64,000 nucleotides of DNA from Hydrogenophaga sp. Root209. Its GTDB lineage: Bacteria > Pseudomonadota > Gammaproteobacteria > Burkholderiales > Burkholderiaceae_C. Where the stretch lies: assembly GCF_001428625.1 (NCBI RefSeq), contig NZ_LMIE01000031.1:446711-510710 (forward strand), read 5' to 3'. This document shows positions 8,664 to 16,795 of this stretch, one piece after another (positions within the stretch are counted from its first letter, which is position 1; the number at the start of each line of letters is the position of its first letter). The notes under the pieces were generated by a model, which ran no database searches, was not told the origin of the DNA, and was given only the letters and a program-made list of their open reading frames with translations. The position numbers were made by a program, and so were the translations under genes.

Positions 8664-8752
8664 CGTTCGGCTGCAATCCCGCTCATCCTGAGCTTGTCGA
8701 AGGATCGAAGCCCATCCAGCAGTGTTGGTGAGCCCTTCGACAAGCTCAGGGC
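8664..8752. repeat. Dispersed palindromic repeat (CCTTCGACAAGCTCAGG type) between marR-like gene and queG
   Basis: CCTGAGCTTGTCGAAGG (8687-8703) and its exact reverse complement CCTTCGACAAGCTCAGG (8734-8750) form a 17-bp inverted repeat with a 30-bp loop. About 50 bp around the first arm (from CCGTTCGG at 8664 to CGAAGCC) is nearly identical, in reverse orientation, to a stretch inside mutL (18006-18060). This core is a well-known dispersed element of proteobacterial genomes. The TGA stop of queG lies inside the second arm. Confidence 0.85.
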
Positions 8753-9843
8753 GAACGGAGGGGATTGTGTGTCTGAGAGAGCGCCCAGGCCACGTGCTCG
8801 CGCACAAGTTTGCTGGGGTGGTCTGCACGGGCCTGCAGCGCGCGCAAGGCCCTCTCGTCGTGCCGTGCGCGCAAGGCATTGCCCAACGCCACCGCGATGT
8901 TGCGCAGCCAGCGTTCGTGGCCGATGCGCCGGATCGCATTGCCTTCGGTTCGGCGCAGGAACTCGGCCTCGCTCCAGGAGAACAGCTCGACCAGCGCCGC
9001 GCCCGAGAGCCCGGCGCGTTCGTCGAAATCGGGCAAGGGTGAGCGTTGCGCGAACTTGTTCCAGGGGCAGATGAGCTGGCAATCGTCGCAGCCGTAGATG
9101 CGGTTGCCCATGAGCGGACGCAGCTCCAGGGGAATGGCGCCGGCGTGTTCGATGGTCAGGTAGCTGATGCAGCGCCGCGCGTCCACCCGCTGCGCACCGG
9201 TGATGGCCTGAGTGGGGCAGACGTCGATGCACGCCGTGCAGTTGCCGCAGTGCTCGCTGGTGGCCTCGGTGGGCGGCAGCGCCAGGTCCACACAGATCTC
9301 GCCCAGGAAAAACATCGAGCCCGCCTCGCGGTGCAGCGCCAGCGTGTGCTTGCCGCGCCAGCCGATGCCGCTTCGGGACGCCAGCTCCACCTCCAGCACC
9401 GGGGCGGAGTCGGTGAACACGCGGTGGCCGAACGGGCCGATGGTCGCCGCAATGCGCTCACTCAGCGTCTGCAGACGGTTGCGCAGGACCTTGTGGTAGT
9501 CCCGTCCACGCGCATACATCGAGATCACCGCCTCTTGCGGCCGGTCGAGCCGCTCGAACTCGATGCTCTGCCAGCCCTCGGGCGTGGCGCGTGGCAGGTA
9601 GTCCATGCGGGCGGTGATCACGCTCAGCGTGCCCGGCACCAGTTCGGTCGGACGTGCGCGTTTGAGGCCGTGCGCGGCCATGTAGGCCATGTCACCGTGA
9701 CATCCAGCCGACAACCAGGCCAACAATCCGGGCTCGGCAGCCGACAAATCCACACCAGCCACCCCAATTTGGGAAAATGCGAGTTCCTGGCCCCAGGCCT
9801 GAATCCGAGAGACGAGTTGAGCGGCATCCAGAACGACATTCAT
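8746..9843 (-). CDS. queG: Epoxyqueuosine reductase QueG
   Basis: 365 residues. Two 4Fe-4S cluster motifs are visible, CGNCTACIDVCPTQAI and CDDCQLICPWNKF, and the N-terminal cobalamin-binding half includes MDYLPRATP and RGRDYHKVLRNRLQ. The C-terminal part has HEAT-like helices (ERWLRNIAVALGNALRARHD). QueG performs the last step of queuosine synthesis in tRNA, reducing epoxyqueuosine. The ATG at 9843 directly abuts the alternative GTG of the divergent tsaE gene. The last codons (NPLRSP-stop) come from the dispersed repeat, which supplies the TGA. Confidence 0.95.
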   Translation of the reverse strand: MNVVLDAAQLVSRIQAWGQELAFSQIGVAGVDLSAAEPGLLAWLSAGCHGDMAYMAAHGLKRARPTELVPGTLSVITARMDYLPRATPEGWQSIEFERLDRPQEAVISMYARGRDYHKVLRNRLQTLSERIAATIGPFGHRVFTDSAPVLEVELASRSGIGWRGKHTLALHREAGSMFFLGEICVDLALPPTEATSEHCGNCTACIDVCPTQAITGAQRVDARRCISYLTIEHAGAIPLELRPLMGNRIYGCDDCQLICPWNKFAQRSPLPDFDERAGLSGAALVELFSWSEAEFLRRTEGNAIRRIGHERWLRNIAVALGNALRARHDERALRALQARADHPSKLVREHVAWALSQTHNPLRSP

Positions 9844-9870
9844 GTGACGAGCATTGTAGGAACCGGTTCG

Positions 9871-10413
9871 GTGCCTGCGGGATCGGCGTCGGCGCCGCAA
9901 CAGTGGCAAGGCCGCTGGACCAATGAAGAAGACACCCGGGCCTTTGCCCAACGCCTCGCGCTGTCGCCGGCCATTGCCCACGCCACCCTCACCCTGCAAG
10001 GCGACCTGGGCGCGGGCAAGACCACCCTGGCGCGGCACCTGTTGCGTGCGCTCGGCGTGCGTGGTCGCATCAAAAGCCCCACCTACGCGGTGGTGGAGCC
10101 GCACAGCGCCATGGATTGCCCGGTCATGCCCGCGGGCGAGCCGCTGTCGGTCTGGCACTTCGACTTCTACCGCTTCAACGACCCGCGCGAATGGGAAGAC
10201 GCGGGCTTTCGCGAACTTTTTGCCAGCCCGGGTCTCAAGCTCGTGGAGTGGCCCGAACGCGCTGGCGCGTTTTTGCCGGCGGTCGATCTGCAGATCGACA
10301 TCCAACCCGACGACATGAATCCACACACCGACCCGGAACACGACAGCGCCCGCGCCGTGCGCGCCACCGCCCTTACCCTCACGGGCCAGCGTCTGCTGGA
10401 GGCGCTGGCATGA
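9871..10413 (+). CDS. tsaE: tRNA threonylcarbamoyladenosine biosynthesis ATPase TsaE
   Basis: 180 residues from GTG 9871. The Walker A is LQGDLGAGKTTLARHLL, followed by RIKSPTYAVVEPH, and the Walker B/substrate region HFDFYRFNDPREWEDAGFRE is diagnostic for the family. TsaE works with TsaB and TsaD to make the t6A base of ANN-decoding tRNAs. GTG 9871 has AGGA about nine bases upstream; an alternative GTG at 9844 would touch the queG start codon and leave no intergenic space. The stop overlaps the amiC start (ATGA), a common tsaE-amiC arrangement in betaproteobacteria. Confidence 0.93.
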   Translation: MPAGSASAPQQWQGRWTNEEDTRAFAQRLALSPAIAHATLTLQGDLGAGKTTLARHLLRALGVRGRIKSPTYAVVEPHSAMDCPVMPAGEPLSVWHFDFYRFNDPREWEDAGFRELFASPGLKLVEWPERAGAFLPAVDLQIDIQPDDMNPHTDPEHDSARAVRATALTLTGQRLLEALA

Positions 10414-11864
10414 CGGGACCCGTCAGTCGCCGCAGCTTGCTGCGCGCCGGCACGCTGGTGCTGCTGCTTGGCGTGCAGCACATCGCGCGCGGGGCCAGTG
10501 TGCTGGCGGTGCGCATCTGGCCGGCCGAGGACTACACCCGCGTGACCATCGAATCCGACGGTGAACTCAGGGCTCAGAAGTTCTTCGTGACAACCCCACC
10601 CCGCATGGTGGTGGACATCGAAGGCATTGACCTGCTGCCCGGCCTGCGCGAACTGGTGGGCAAGTTGAAATCGGACGACCCGAACATCGGCAGCATCCGC
10701 GTGGCGCAGAACGCGACCAACGTGGTCAGGCTGGTGGTCGACCTCAAACAGGCCATCAAGCCGCAGGTGTTCAACCTGGAGCCGGTGGCCGCGTACCAGC
10801 ATCGCCTGGTGCTCGACCTGTACCCGGTGAACGCGCCCGATCCGCTGGAGCAACTGATTGCCCAGCGCATGAAGGACATGGACGCGGCCAGCGAACGCGC
10901 CGCGCGATTGCTGGGCCTGGAGGCCGACAAAGTCACCAAGCCGGCGACGCGGACAGACGACCCGCTGGGCGAACTGATCGCGGGACGCGAGCGGCCGAAG
11001 CCCCCCGGCAACCCGAATCACGGCCCCGGCCCGACCTCACCTGCGCCCCAGCCATCGGTCGACGACGACACTGCCGTGGCCGGCGCCAGGCCCGACAAGG
11101 GCAGCCCCGCCAAGCAGCCTCCCGGCGGCAAGGGCAAGACCGAGCGCCTCATCATCGTCGCGCTCGACCCCGGCCACGGAGGCGAAGACCCGGGCGCGAT
11201 CGGCCCAGGCGGCACGCATGAGAAGAAGGTGGTGCTGCAGATCGCACAGAAACTGCGCGACCGCATCAACGACACGCGCGTCAACGGCAACCCGATGCGC
11301 GCCTACATGACGCGCGACAAAGACTTTTTCGTTCCCCTGCAGGTGCGCGTGCAGAAGGCCCAACGCGTGCAGGCCGACCTGTTCATCAGCCTGCACGCCG
11401 ACGCCTTCTTCACGCCACGCCCGCAAGGCGCCAGCGTGTACGCGCTCAGCACCAAAGGCGCCAGCAGTGCCGCTGCGCGCTGGATGGCCAACAAGGAAAA
11501 CGCGGCCGATCAAGTGGGCGGCCTCAATGTGAAGGCCAAGGACGCCACGGTGCAGAGAGCCCTGCTCGACATGAGCACCACCGCGCAGATCAACGACAGC
11601 CTCAAGCTCGGCAGCGCCATGCTCGGCCATGTGAAGCGGGTCGGCAAGCTGCACAAGCCGCGCGTGGAACAAGCCAACTTCGCGGTGCTGCGCGCTCCTG
11701 ACATCCCCAGCGTGCTGGTGGAAACGGCCTTCATCAGCAACCCCGATGAAGAAGCCCGGCTCAACGACCCCAAGTACCAGGACGACCTGGCCGATGCGCT
11801 GCTGCGCGGCATCGTGGCGTACTTCAGCAAGAACCCGCCGCTGGCGCGGAACCGCCAGATCTGA
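10410..11864 (+). CDS. amiC: N-acetylmuramoyl-L-alanine amidase AmiC
   Basis: 484 residues. The signal peptide has a twin arginine (SRRSLLRAGTLVLLLGVQ), fitting Tat export as for E. coli AmiC. An AMIN septal-targeting domain follows (about 30-130: SVLAVRIWPAEDYTRVTIES), then a proline-rich linker and the zinc amidase domain with DPGHGGEDPGAIG, SLHADA and the catalytic glutamate in SVLVETAFISNP. It cleaves the amide between muramic acid and the peptide stem during cell separation. It overlaps tsaE by four bases and converges with the ferredoxin gene of the dioxygenase operon. Confidence 0.95.
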   Translation: MTGPVSRRSLLRAGTLVLLLGVQHIARGASVLAVRIWPAEDYTRVTIESDGELRAQKFFVTTPPRMVVDIEGIDLLPGLRELVGKLKSDDPNIGSIRVAQNATNVVRLVVDLKQAIKPQVFNLEPVAAYQHRLVLDLYPVNAPDPLEQLIAQRMKDMDAASERAARLLGLEADKVTKPATRTDDPLGELIAGRERPKPPGNPNHGPGPTSPAPQPSVDDDTAVAGARPDKGSPAKQPPGGKGKTERLIIVALDPGHGGEDPGAIGPGGTHEKKVVLQIAQKLRDRINDTRVNGNPMRAYMTRDKDFFVPLQVRVQKAQRVQADLFISLHADAFFTPRPQGASVYALSTKGASSAAARWMANKENAADQVGGLNVKAKDATVQRALLDMSTTAQINDSLKLGSAMLGHVKRVGKLHKPRVEQANFAVLRAPDIPSVLVETAFISNPDEEARLNDPKYQDDLADALLRGIVAYFSKNPPLARNRQI

Positions 11865-11866
11865 AC

Positions 11867-12190
11867 TCAGCCCTGCAGTTGCAGGAACACCCGCCCGCCT
11901 TCGATGCGCACCGGGTAGCAGCGGATGGCCTCGGTGGCCGGCGCACAGGTGGGACTGCCGTCGCGAATATCGAACCTGCCCTGGTGCAGCGGGCATTCGA
12001 TCTCGTGCCCATCGAGGAAGCCGTCGCACAGGCGCGCGTGGCCATGGGTACAGGTGTTGTCGGTGGCGAACACGCTGCCGTCCACCTTGTAGAGCGCAAT
12101 GTCGCGGCCGGCGACCTGCACCCCGATCACGTCGTCCTCGGGAACGTCGGCTTCATCGCTGGCGTCCAGCCATTCTGGCTCGTTGCTCAT
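11867..12190 (-). CDS. Rieske [2Fe-2S] ferredoxin of an aromatic-ring hydroxylase
   Basis: 107 residues. The Rieske ligands are C47-T-H49 (NTCTHGHARL) and C66-P-L-H69 (IECPLHQGRFD). It would pass electrons from the reductase encoded at 14062-15048 to the oxygenase alpha subunit. It is the last gene of the operon, nine bases after the beta subunit gene, which matches the position of nagAb in salicylate 5-hydroxylase operons. The three-base gap to the amiC stop leaves no terminator between the convergent operons. Confidence 0.9.
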   Translation of the reverse strand: MSNEPEWLDASDEADVPEDDVIGVQVAGRDIALYKVDGSVFATDNTCTHGHARLCDGFLDGHEIECPLHQGRFDIRDGSPTCAPATEAIRCYPVRIEGGRVFLQLQG

Positions 12191-12199
12191 GGTGTGTTC

Positions 12200-12688
12200 T
12201 CAGATCGGGTAGATGATGGAATTCGGGATCATTTCGCTGTCGTACACGCACAGGCGCGAAGCGAACTTGAGGCCGGCCGGTGTGCGCACGATCACGTCGA
12301 TGTAGCGCCCGACGTTGAAGACCGTCGATTCGTGCGACAGCTTGGTGCGGAACACCGCGTAGTTGGCCTCGACCTCGAAACGGTCGGCCTCGGCCTTGTG
12401 CACCAGTGGTGCGCCCACCACATGGCGCTGGTAGTAGGGGTCGTGGAACAGCGTCTCCTTGATTCCGTAGGCCCGGTCCTTGAGCATGCCCTTGCTCTCG
12501 AAAAACAGCGTGGCCAGCGGGAAACCGCGCTCGTGGTTCTCGCGCGGAATCAGCTTGTAGATGCAGTCATCGATGAAGAACTCGGGCCAGAGATCCCAGT
12601 CGCCCGAATCGACCGCCTGGGCGTAGTCGGCGTACAGGCGCGAGATGGCCAGGTGGTCCTCGAATCGCACATCGGGTGCTTCGCTCAT
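12200..12688 (-). CDS. Ring-hydroxylating dioxygenase beta subunit, salicylate-5-hydroxylase/anthranilate type
   Basis: 162 residues, the length of NagH-like small subunits, with the cone-shaped beta-subunit fold. Conserved segments are [39 protein letters not shown] and the C-terminal [19 protein letters not shown]. The beta subunit is structural and helps shape the alpha3beta3 oxygenase. Its ATG overlaps the alpha subunit stop by four bases, so the two are translated together. Close relatives occur in salicylate 5-hydroxylase (NagGH) and three-component anthranilate dioxygenase (AndAcAd); the substrate is not settled by sequence alone. Confidence 0.9.
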   Translation of the reverse strand: MSEAPDVRFEDHLAISRLYADYAQAVDSGDWDLWPEFFIDDCIYKLIPRENHERGFPLATLFFESKGMLKDRAYGIKETLFHDPYYQRHVVGAPLVHKAEADRFEVEANYAVFRTKLSHESTVFNVGRYIDVIVRTPAGLKFASRLCVYDSEMIPNSIIYPI

Positions 12689-14046
12689 GTCTGGTCCTCC
12701 ATCACTTCGCGCCAGTACTGGTACATGCCACGGATCAATGTCTCGGTGACCATGTGGTCGGTGTCGCCCACCTCACGCCCACCCAGCTCGGCCAACGTGC
12801 GGTGAAATGGTTTCTGCTCGAAACCCAGCTGCGAGAACTCGATCACCTCGCCGTCGTCCGCCGAGACGAAGCCCGCTGGTCCGAACAGGTTGGCCTGGCG
12901 CAGCCGGCGCTGCGTCATCTCGGCGCTGTCGTCCTCGAAGCCGAAGTGCGTCCAGACGAAGTCGAACGCGCCGTGACCATCGGGCTGGATGTGCCGCGTC
13001 GACACGCTGTTGACCTGTTGCTGCAGGATGATGCTGGGAAAGATCGTCATCATCACCGCCGTGGGAACAGGTGCCCCCACGCTCGCCGCTTCGCGCGCTT
13101 CGCTGCCCCCCGAGGGGGCGTCGGACGCCTTGGGGCGGCCCGGCGGCATCGGCCCTTCCCACCAGGGCTCGGGCACGATGTCCAGGAAACGCGGGTCGTG
13201 CAGCTGCATGCTCTCCTTGAAGCTGGAGACCTGGGTCACCTGATCGGCTTTGCCCGACTGGCCGCGCGTGGAGATCATGGCCGCGTGGCGGTGGCGCGCA
13301 TCCATCTTCAGTTCGCTCTTGTTGTCGGCGCGCCAGAGGCCGAAGGTGACGAACCAGGTGTGCAGCAGGCCCGGGTGGTAGGGGTCCTTGATGTTCTCCT
13401 GCATCAGCTTCCAGTTGCCCGGGATGCGCTGGCGGTTGTAGCCCAGGATGGTGAGCTTGCGGCCGTTGAACAGCCGGTCGAAATAGGCCAGGATGGTGGG
13501 GCCGAGGAATTCCTCCAGCGACTCGATGCCGTGGTCGAAGCTGGCGAACACCACCCCGCCGCGCGTGGCCACCTTGAGCTGGTTCAGGCCGTGGTCGGTG
13601 GTCTTGAAATCGGCCGGCATGCCGCCGTTGACCTTGCCGTCCTGCTTCACGCCCCGGCGAAACGGCACACCTTGCAGATCGCCCTTGAGCGTGTAGCTCC
13701 ACTGGTGGTACGGGCAGACGAATTCCTTTTTGTTGCCGTGGCGCTCGCGGCAGAACTGCATGCCCCGGTGGGCGCACACGTTCTCCACCACGCCGATGCC
13801 GCCATCGGCATCGCGCACCATGATGACCGAGCGCTCCCCCACCACCGTGCGCTTGTAGTCGCCCGCGTTGGGCACCTCGGCTTCAAGGCCGACGTAGTTC
13901 CAGTGCTTCGTGTAGAAGAAGCGCTCGAGTTCCTTCTTGTGCTGCTCGGCATCGGTGTAGGCCATGAAGGGAATGCGGCTCGTGCCGTCGGACTCCCAGT
14001 GGATGCGTTCGGGGAAGGTGCCCGCGTCTTCGGATGGGTTGCTCAT
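12685..14046 (-). CDS. Ring-hydroxylating oxygenase alpha subunit, salicylate-5-hydroxylase/anthranilate type, with a repeat-derived insert
   Basis: 453 residues. The Rieske centre ligands are C91/H93 ([11 protein letters not shown]) and C111/H114 (CPYHQWSY); the mononuclear iron histidines H224 and H229 lie in [15 protein letters not shown], after the bridging aspartate D221. Length and motifs fit the NagG/AndAc branch, which hydroxylates salicylate- or anthranilate-like substrates. Residues about 301-326 (from [14 protein letters not shown] to SVGAP) are encoded by a GC-rich dispersed repeat that splits an otherwise continuous region between EPWWEG and VMMTIFPS; the family is normally nearer 420 residues. 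The enzyme may still fold if this insert is a surface loop. Confidence 0.88.
   Translation of the reverse strand: MSNPSEDAGTFPERIHWESDGTSRIPFMAYTDAEQHKKELERFFYTKHWNYVGLEAEVPNAGDYKRTVVGERSVIMVRDADGGIGVVENVCAHRGMQFCRERHGNKKEFVCPYHQWSYTLKGDLQGVPFRRGVKQDGKVNGGMPADFKTTDHGLNQLKVATRGGVVFASFDHGIESLEEFLGPTILAYFDRLFNGRKLTILGYNRQRIPGNWKLMQENIKDPYHPGLLHTWFVTFGLWRADNKSELKMDARHRHAAMISTRGQSGKADQVTQVSSFKESMQLHDPRFLDIVPEPWWEGPMPPGRPKASDAPSGGSEAREAASVGAPVPTAVMMTIFPSIILQQQVNSVSTRHIQPDGHGAFDFVWTHFGFEDDSAEMTQRRLRQANLFGPAGFVSADDGEVIEFSQLGFEQKPFHRTLAELGGREVGDTDHMVTETLIRGMYQYWREVMEDQT
13071..13147 (-). repeat. GC-rich dispersed repeat inside the oxygenase alpha subunit gene
   Basis: On the minus strand this reads GCCGCCGGGCCGCCCCAAGG, then CCCCCTCGGGGGGCAGCGA and GAGCGTGGGGGCA. 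The same blocks in the same order occur on the plus strand at 61111-61185 in the transglutaminase gene. In both genes the unit is in frame and is translated in the same direction, ending SVGA. The unit length keeps the oxygenase frame open. Confidence 0.8.
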
Positions 14047-14061
14047 CGTTGTCTCCTTGGT

Positions 14062-15048
14062 CTAGGTGCCGCTGGCGTAGAACGCGTCGGCGTAAATCTG
14101 CCCGGGCAACACGCCCATGCGCTGGACGAGCCGCGACGCGGCTTCCACCATGGGTGGCGCACCACAGAGGTAGGCGCGAAAGCCTTGCAGGTCGGGCCAG
14201 TCCTGCTCGATCGCGTCGGTGACGAGGCCGGTGCGGCAGCCCGGCGCGCGGCCAGACGCGATGACCGTGTGCACCTGCAGCCTCGGGTACTGCTGCTGCA
14301 GCTCGGCCAGCCAGTCCTGCCCGTACACGTCGCGTTCGGAGCGCACACCGAAGTAGAGGTGGATGGGGTTGTGCATGCCCGATGCGACGACGCCGCGCAC
14401 GATGGACAGGATGGGTGCGAGCCCGGTGCCGCCGGCCACGCAGAGCATGGGCCCGGTGTGCTTGCGGCGCAGGTAGGCCGAGCCCAGCGGGCCGGTCACG
14501 CGCACCGCATCGCCCACCTTCAGATCGCGCTCGATGTAGCCCGTCACGCGGCCGTCGGGCACGCGCCGCACGTGGAATTCGAGCTCGCCATCGGTGCACA
14601 GGCCGGCCATGGAATAGGGGCGGATGTGGTCGGGCGTGAACTGCAGTTGCGCGTACTGCCCGGGCGAGAACTCCAGCGGCTTGGCGGGCTTGAGCCGCAG
14701 GCGCTGGATGTCGTGCGTGGGCGACTCGATCGCGACCACGGTGGCCTTGATGATGCGCGCGGGGTGCACCACCACCTCGTCGGGTTCGGGAATCTCGACG
14801 GTGCAGGGCTCGGTGAGAAAGGTCTGGCAGGCGAGCACGCTGGTCGCGTCGTCCAGGGCTTGCGGTGGCCGCTGTTCGCGGCCGGATTCCAGCACATGCC
14901 CCGAGATCACCTTGCAGCGGCAGGTGCCGCAGCGGCCCGCCAGGCAGCTGTACGACACCGGGATGTCGTTGGCGCGCAGCGCTTCCAGCAGGTTCACGCC
15001 CGCGTCGACACGCAGCGTGCGCTGCAGCGGGCGTACATGAATGTCCAT
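14062..15048 (-). CDS. Ferredoxin reductase (plant-type 2Fe-2S plus FAD/NAD domains) of the oxygenase system
   Basis: 328 residues, the length of NagAa-type reductases. The N-terminal plant-type 2Fe-2S domain has C35, C40, C43 ([12 protein letters not shown]) and C74. The flavin domain has RPYSMAG and the NAD domain [17 protein letters not shown], ending with the [13 protein letters not shown] segment. It takes electrons from NAD(P)H to the Rieske ferredoxin. It is the first gene of the operon reductase-alpha-beta-ferredoxin, the order known for nagAaGHAb. The divergent LysR gene and palindromic promoter region lie just upstream. Confidence 0.9.
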   Translation of the reverse strand: MDIHVRPLQRTLRVDAGVNLLEALRANDIPVSYSCLAGRCGTCRCKVISGHVLESGREQRPPQALDDATSVLACQTFLTEPCTVEIPEPDEVVVHPARIIKATVVAIESPTHDIQRLRLKPAKPLEFSPGQYAQLQFTPDHIRPYSMAGLCTDGELEFHVRRVPDGRVTGYIERDLKVGDAVRVTGPLGSAYLRRKHTGPMLCVAGGTGLAPILSIVRGVVASGMHNPIHLYFGVRSERDVYGQDWLAELQQQYPRLQVHTVIASGRAPGCRTGLVTDAIEQDWPDLQGFRAYLCGAPPMVEAASRLVQRMGVLPGQIYADAFYASGT

Positions 15049-15108
15049 CGTGGTGTGTCTCTGGTTTTCGTGGGAACTGGGGCCATGATCACGACCGGAT
15101 GAAAATCA

Positions 15109-15155
15109 GTCAATGCAATGAAATCGATTGACACTATCATTCATATCAATATTGA
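15109..15155. promoter_or_regulatory. Candidate LysR (NahR-type) operator region between the oxygenase operon and its regulator
   Basis: The 130-bp divergent gap is AT-richer than its surroundings. It holds the inverted repeat GTCAAT-N12-ATTGAC (15109-15132) and the perfect 10-bp palindrome TCAATATTGA (15146-15155), preceded by ATTCA at 15139-15143. LysR regulators bind T-N11-A type sites in such gaps, and NahR sites contain ATTCA and TGAT half-sites. Assignment to the adjacent LysR protein is inference. Confidence 0.5.
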
Positions 15156-15178
15156 CGAACCCACCTCAGAGACCCGCC

Positions 15179-16099
15179 ATGAAGCTCGAAGAGATCGATC
15201 TGAACCTGCTGGTCGTGTTCAACCAGTTGCTGACCGAACGCAAGGTCTCCAGGGTGGCCGAGAACCTGGGCCTGGGTCAGCCGGCGGTGAGCAACGCGCT
15301 GGCGCGGCTGCGCAAGCTGTTCGACGACGAGCTGTTTCTGCGCACCGCCCACGGCATGCAGCCCACACCCTTTGCCGAGCAACTGGCCGAATCGATCGGC
15401 TATGCGCTCGGCATGATCCACAGCGCCGTGAACGCACGCAGCTCGTTCGACCCGGCCACCAGCCAGCGCAGCTTCTCCGTGGGCATGACCGACATTGGCG
15501 AGATCTATTTCTTGCCGCTGCTGATGCAGCGCATCCGGCAGCTGGCGCCCTCGGTGACCATCAGCACGGTGCGCAACACCTCGCTGCACTTGCGCGACGC
15601 GATGGAGGCTGGCCAGGTCGATCTGGCGATCGGCCTGCTTCCGCAACTCAAGGCCGGCTTCTTTCAGCGGCGCCTGTTCGAGCAGCGCTATGTGTGCCTG
15701 TTCCGGCAGGGGCACGCGCTTGATCTCAAGCGCATGAAGGCGGCCGATTTTTTTGCCGCCGAGCATGTGGCCGTGGTCTCGGCCGGCACGGGGCATGGGC
15801 AAGTGGACGAGATTCTCGACAACCACTCACCGCAGCGACGCGTGAAGCTGAAAGTGCCGCACTTCGTGGCCATCGGCCACATCCTGCAGTCCACCGACCT
15901 GATTGCCACCGTGCCCGAGCGCCTGGCCGAGCGCATGGTGCAGCCCTTCGGGTTGAAGCAGCTGCCACATCCGGTGGACTTGCCCAGAATCGCGATCAAC
16001 CTGTTCTGGCACGCGAAGTACCACAAGGACCCGGCCAACCAATGGCTGCGCAACCTGATCTTCGAGCTGCACGCCGACCGCGTGGGCGCACAGCCGTGA
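15179..16099 (+). CDS. LysR family regulator, NahR/NagR-like
   Basis: 306 residues. The N-terminal helix-turn-helix is IDLNLLVVFNQLLTERKVSR followed by LGLGQPAVSNALARLRKLF. The inducer domain shares the NahR-type run FSVGMTDIGEIYFLPLLMQR, VDLAIGLLPQLKAGFFQRRL, VSAGTGHGQVD and, near the end, INLFWHAKYHKDPANQWLRN. NahR and NagR respond to salicylate and activate naphthalene/salicylate genes, so this protein probably activates the divergent oxygenase operon in response to a salicylate-like compound. ATG 15179 is chosen from the family N-terminus MKLEEIDLNLL. Confidence 0.88.
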   Translation: MKLEEIDLNLLVVFNQLLTERKVSRVAENLGLGQPAVSNALARLRKLFDDELFLRTAHGMQPTPFAEQLAESIGYALGMIHSAVNARSSFDPATSQRSFSVGMTDIGEIYFLPLLMQRIRQLAPSVTISTVRNTSLHLRDAMEAGQVDLAIGLLPQLKAGFFQRRLFEQRYVCLFRQGHALDLKRMKAADFFAAEHVAVVSAGTGHGQVDEILDNHSPQRRVKLKVPHFVAIGHILQSTDLIATVPERLAERMVQPFGLKQLPHPVDLPRIAINLFWHAKYHKDPANQWLRNLIFELHADRVGAQP

Positions 16100-16106
16100 G
16101 CCCGGT

Positions 16107-16760
16107 TCAGACGGGGTTGCGCTTGGCCTCGCGGCTGGCCTTCCAACCGCCATACAGGGCAATCAGACCGGGGATGAGGATCATGGCCCAGATGATCTTG
16201 CTCAGGTTCGTCTGCACCCAGGGCAGGTTGCCGAACCAGTAGCCCGCGGCCGTGAGGCCCACCACCCAGATCAGCGCGCCGATCACGTTGTAGGCGGTGA
16301 ACTTGGTGCGCGTCATCTCGGCCACACCGGCCACGAAGGGCGCGAAGGTGCGGATGAAGGGCATGAAGCGCGCGAGGATGATGGTGACGCCGCCGTATTT
16401 CTCATAGAACGCGTGCGCCTGGTTGAAGGCGTTGCGGTTGAAGATCCGGGAGTTCTCCCACTGAAACACCTTTGGTCCGAAGTAGCGGCCGATCGAATAG
16501 TTGGTCTGGTCGCCCAGCACGGCCGCGGCCACCAGCAGGCCCATGGCCAGCGGCAGGCTCATCAGGCCCGCGCCGCACAGCGTGCCCACCACGAACAGCA
16601 GCGAATCGCCCGGCAGGAAGGGCATGACCACCACGCCGGTCTCGGTGAAGATGATCAGGAACAACAGGGCATAGACCCACGCGCCATAGTTCTGAACAAA
16701 GGTCTGCAGGTGCTGGTCGACGTGCAGGATGAAGTCGATGAGAAAGGCAATCAGTTCCAT
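16107..16760 (-). CDS. DedA family membrane protein
   Basis: 217 residues with four or more hydrophobic segments. DedA/VTT motifs include FTETGVVVMPFLPGDSLLFV, the basic/glycine segment EKYGGVTIILARFMPFIRTF followed by APFVAGVAEM, and NYSIGRYFGPKVF. DedA proteins are inner-membrane proteins linked to envelope homeostasis and undecaprenyl-phosphate or lipid translocation; several bacteria need at least one. It is divergent from mutL with only 35 bp between the starts and converges with the LysR gene. Confidence 0.9.
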   Translation of the reverse strand: MELIAFLIDFILHVDQHLQTFVQNYGAWVYALLFLIIFTETGVVVMPFLPGDSLLFVVGTLCGAGLMSLPLAMGLLVAAAVLGDQTNYSIGRYFGPKVFQWENSRIFNRNAFNQAHAFYEKYGGVTIILARFMPFIRTFAPFVAGVAEMTRTKFTAYNVIGALIWVVGLTAAGYWFGNLPWVQTNLSKIIWAMILIPGLIALYGGWKASREAKRNPV

Positions 16761-16783
16761 GGAGGGGGATTATCCCTGCCGCC

Positions 16784-16789
16784 TACAAT
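16784..16789 (+). promoter_or_regulatory. Candidate -10 element for a leaderless mutL transcript
   Basis: TACAAT sits six bases before GTG 16796, with no Shine-Dalgarno sequence in between. The spacing predicts that the transcript starts at or next to the start codon. A convincing -35 hexamer is not visible. Confidence 0.45.
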
Positions 16790-16795
16790 TTGATC

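Noticed and set aside
12676-15102. An 808-codon open frame antisense to the oxygenase operon
   Set aside because: Same reason; the minus strand holds four well-recognised proteins with overlapping starts and stops.
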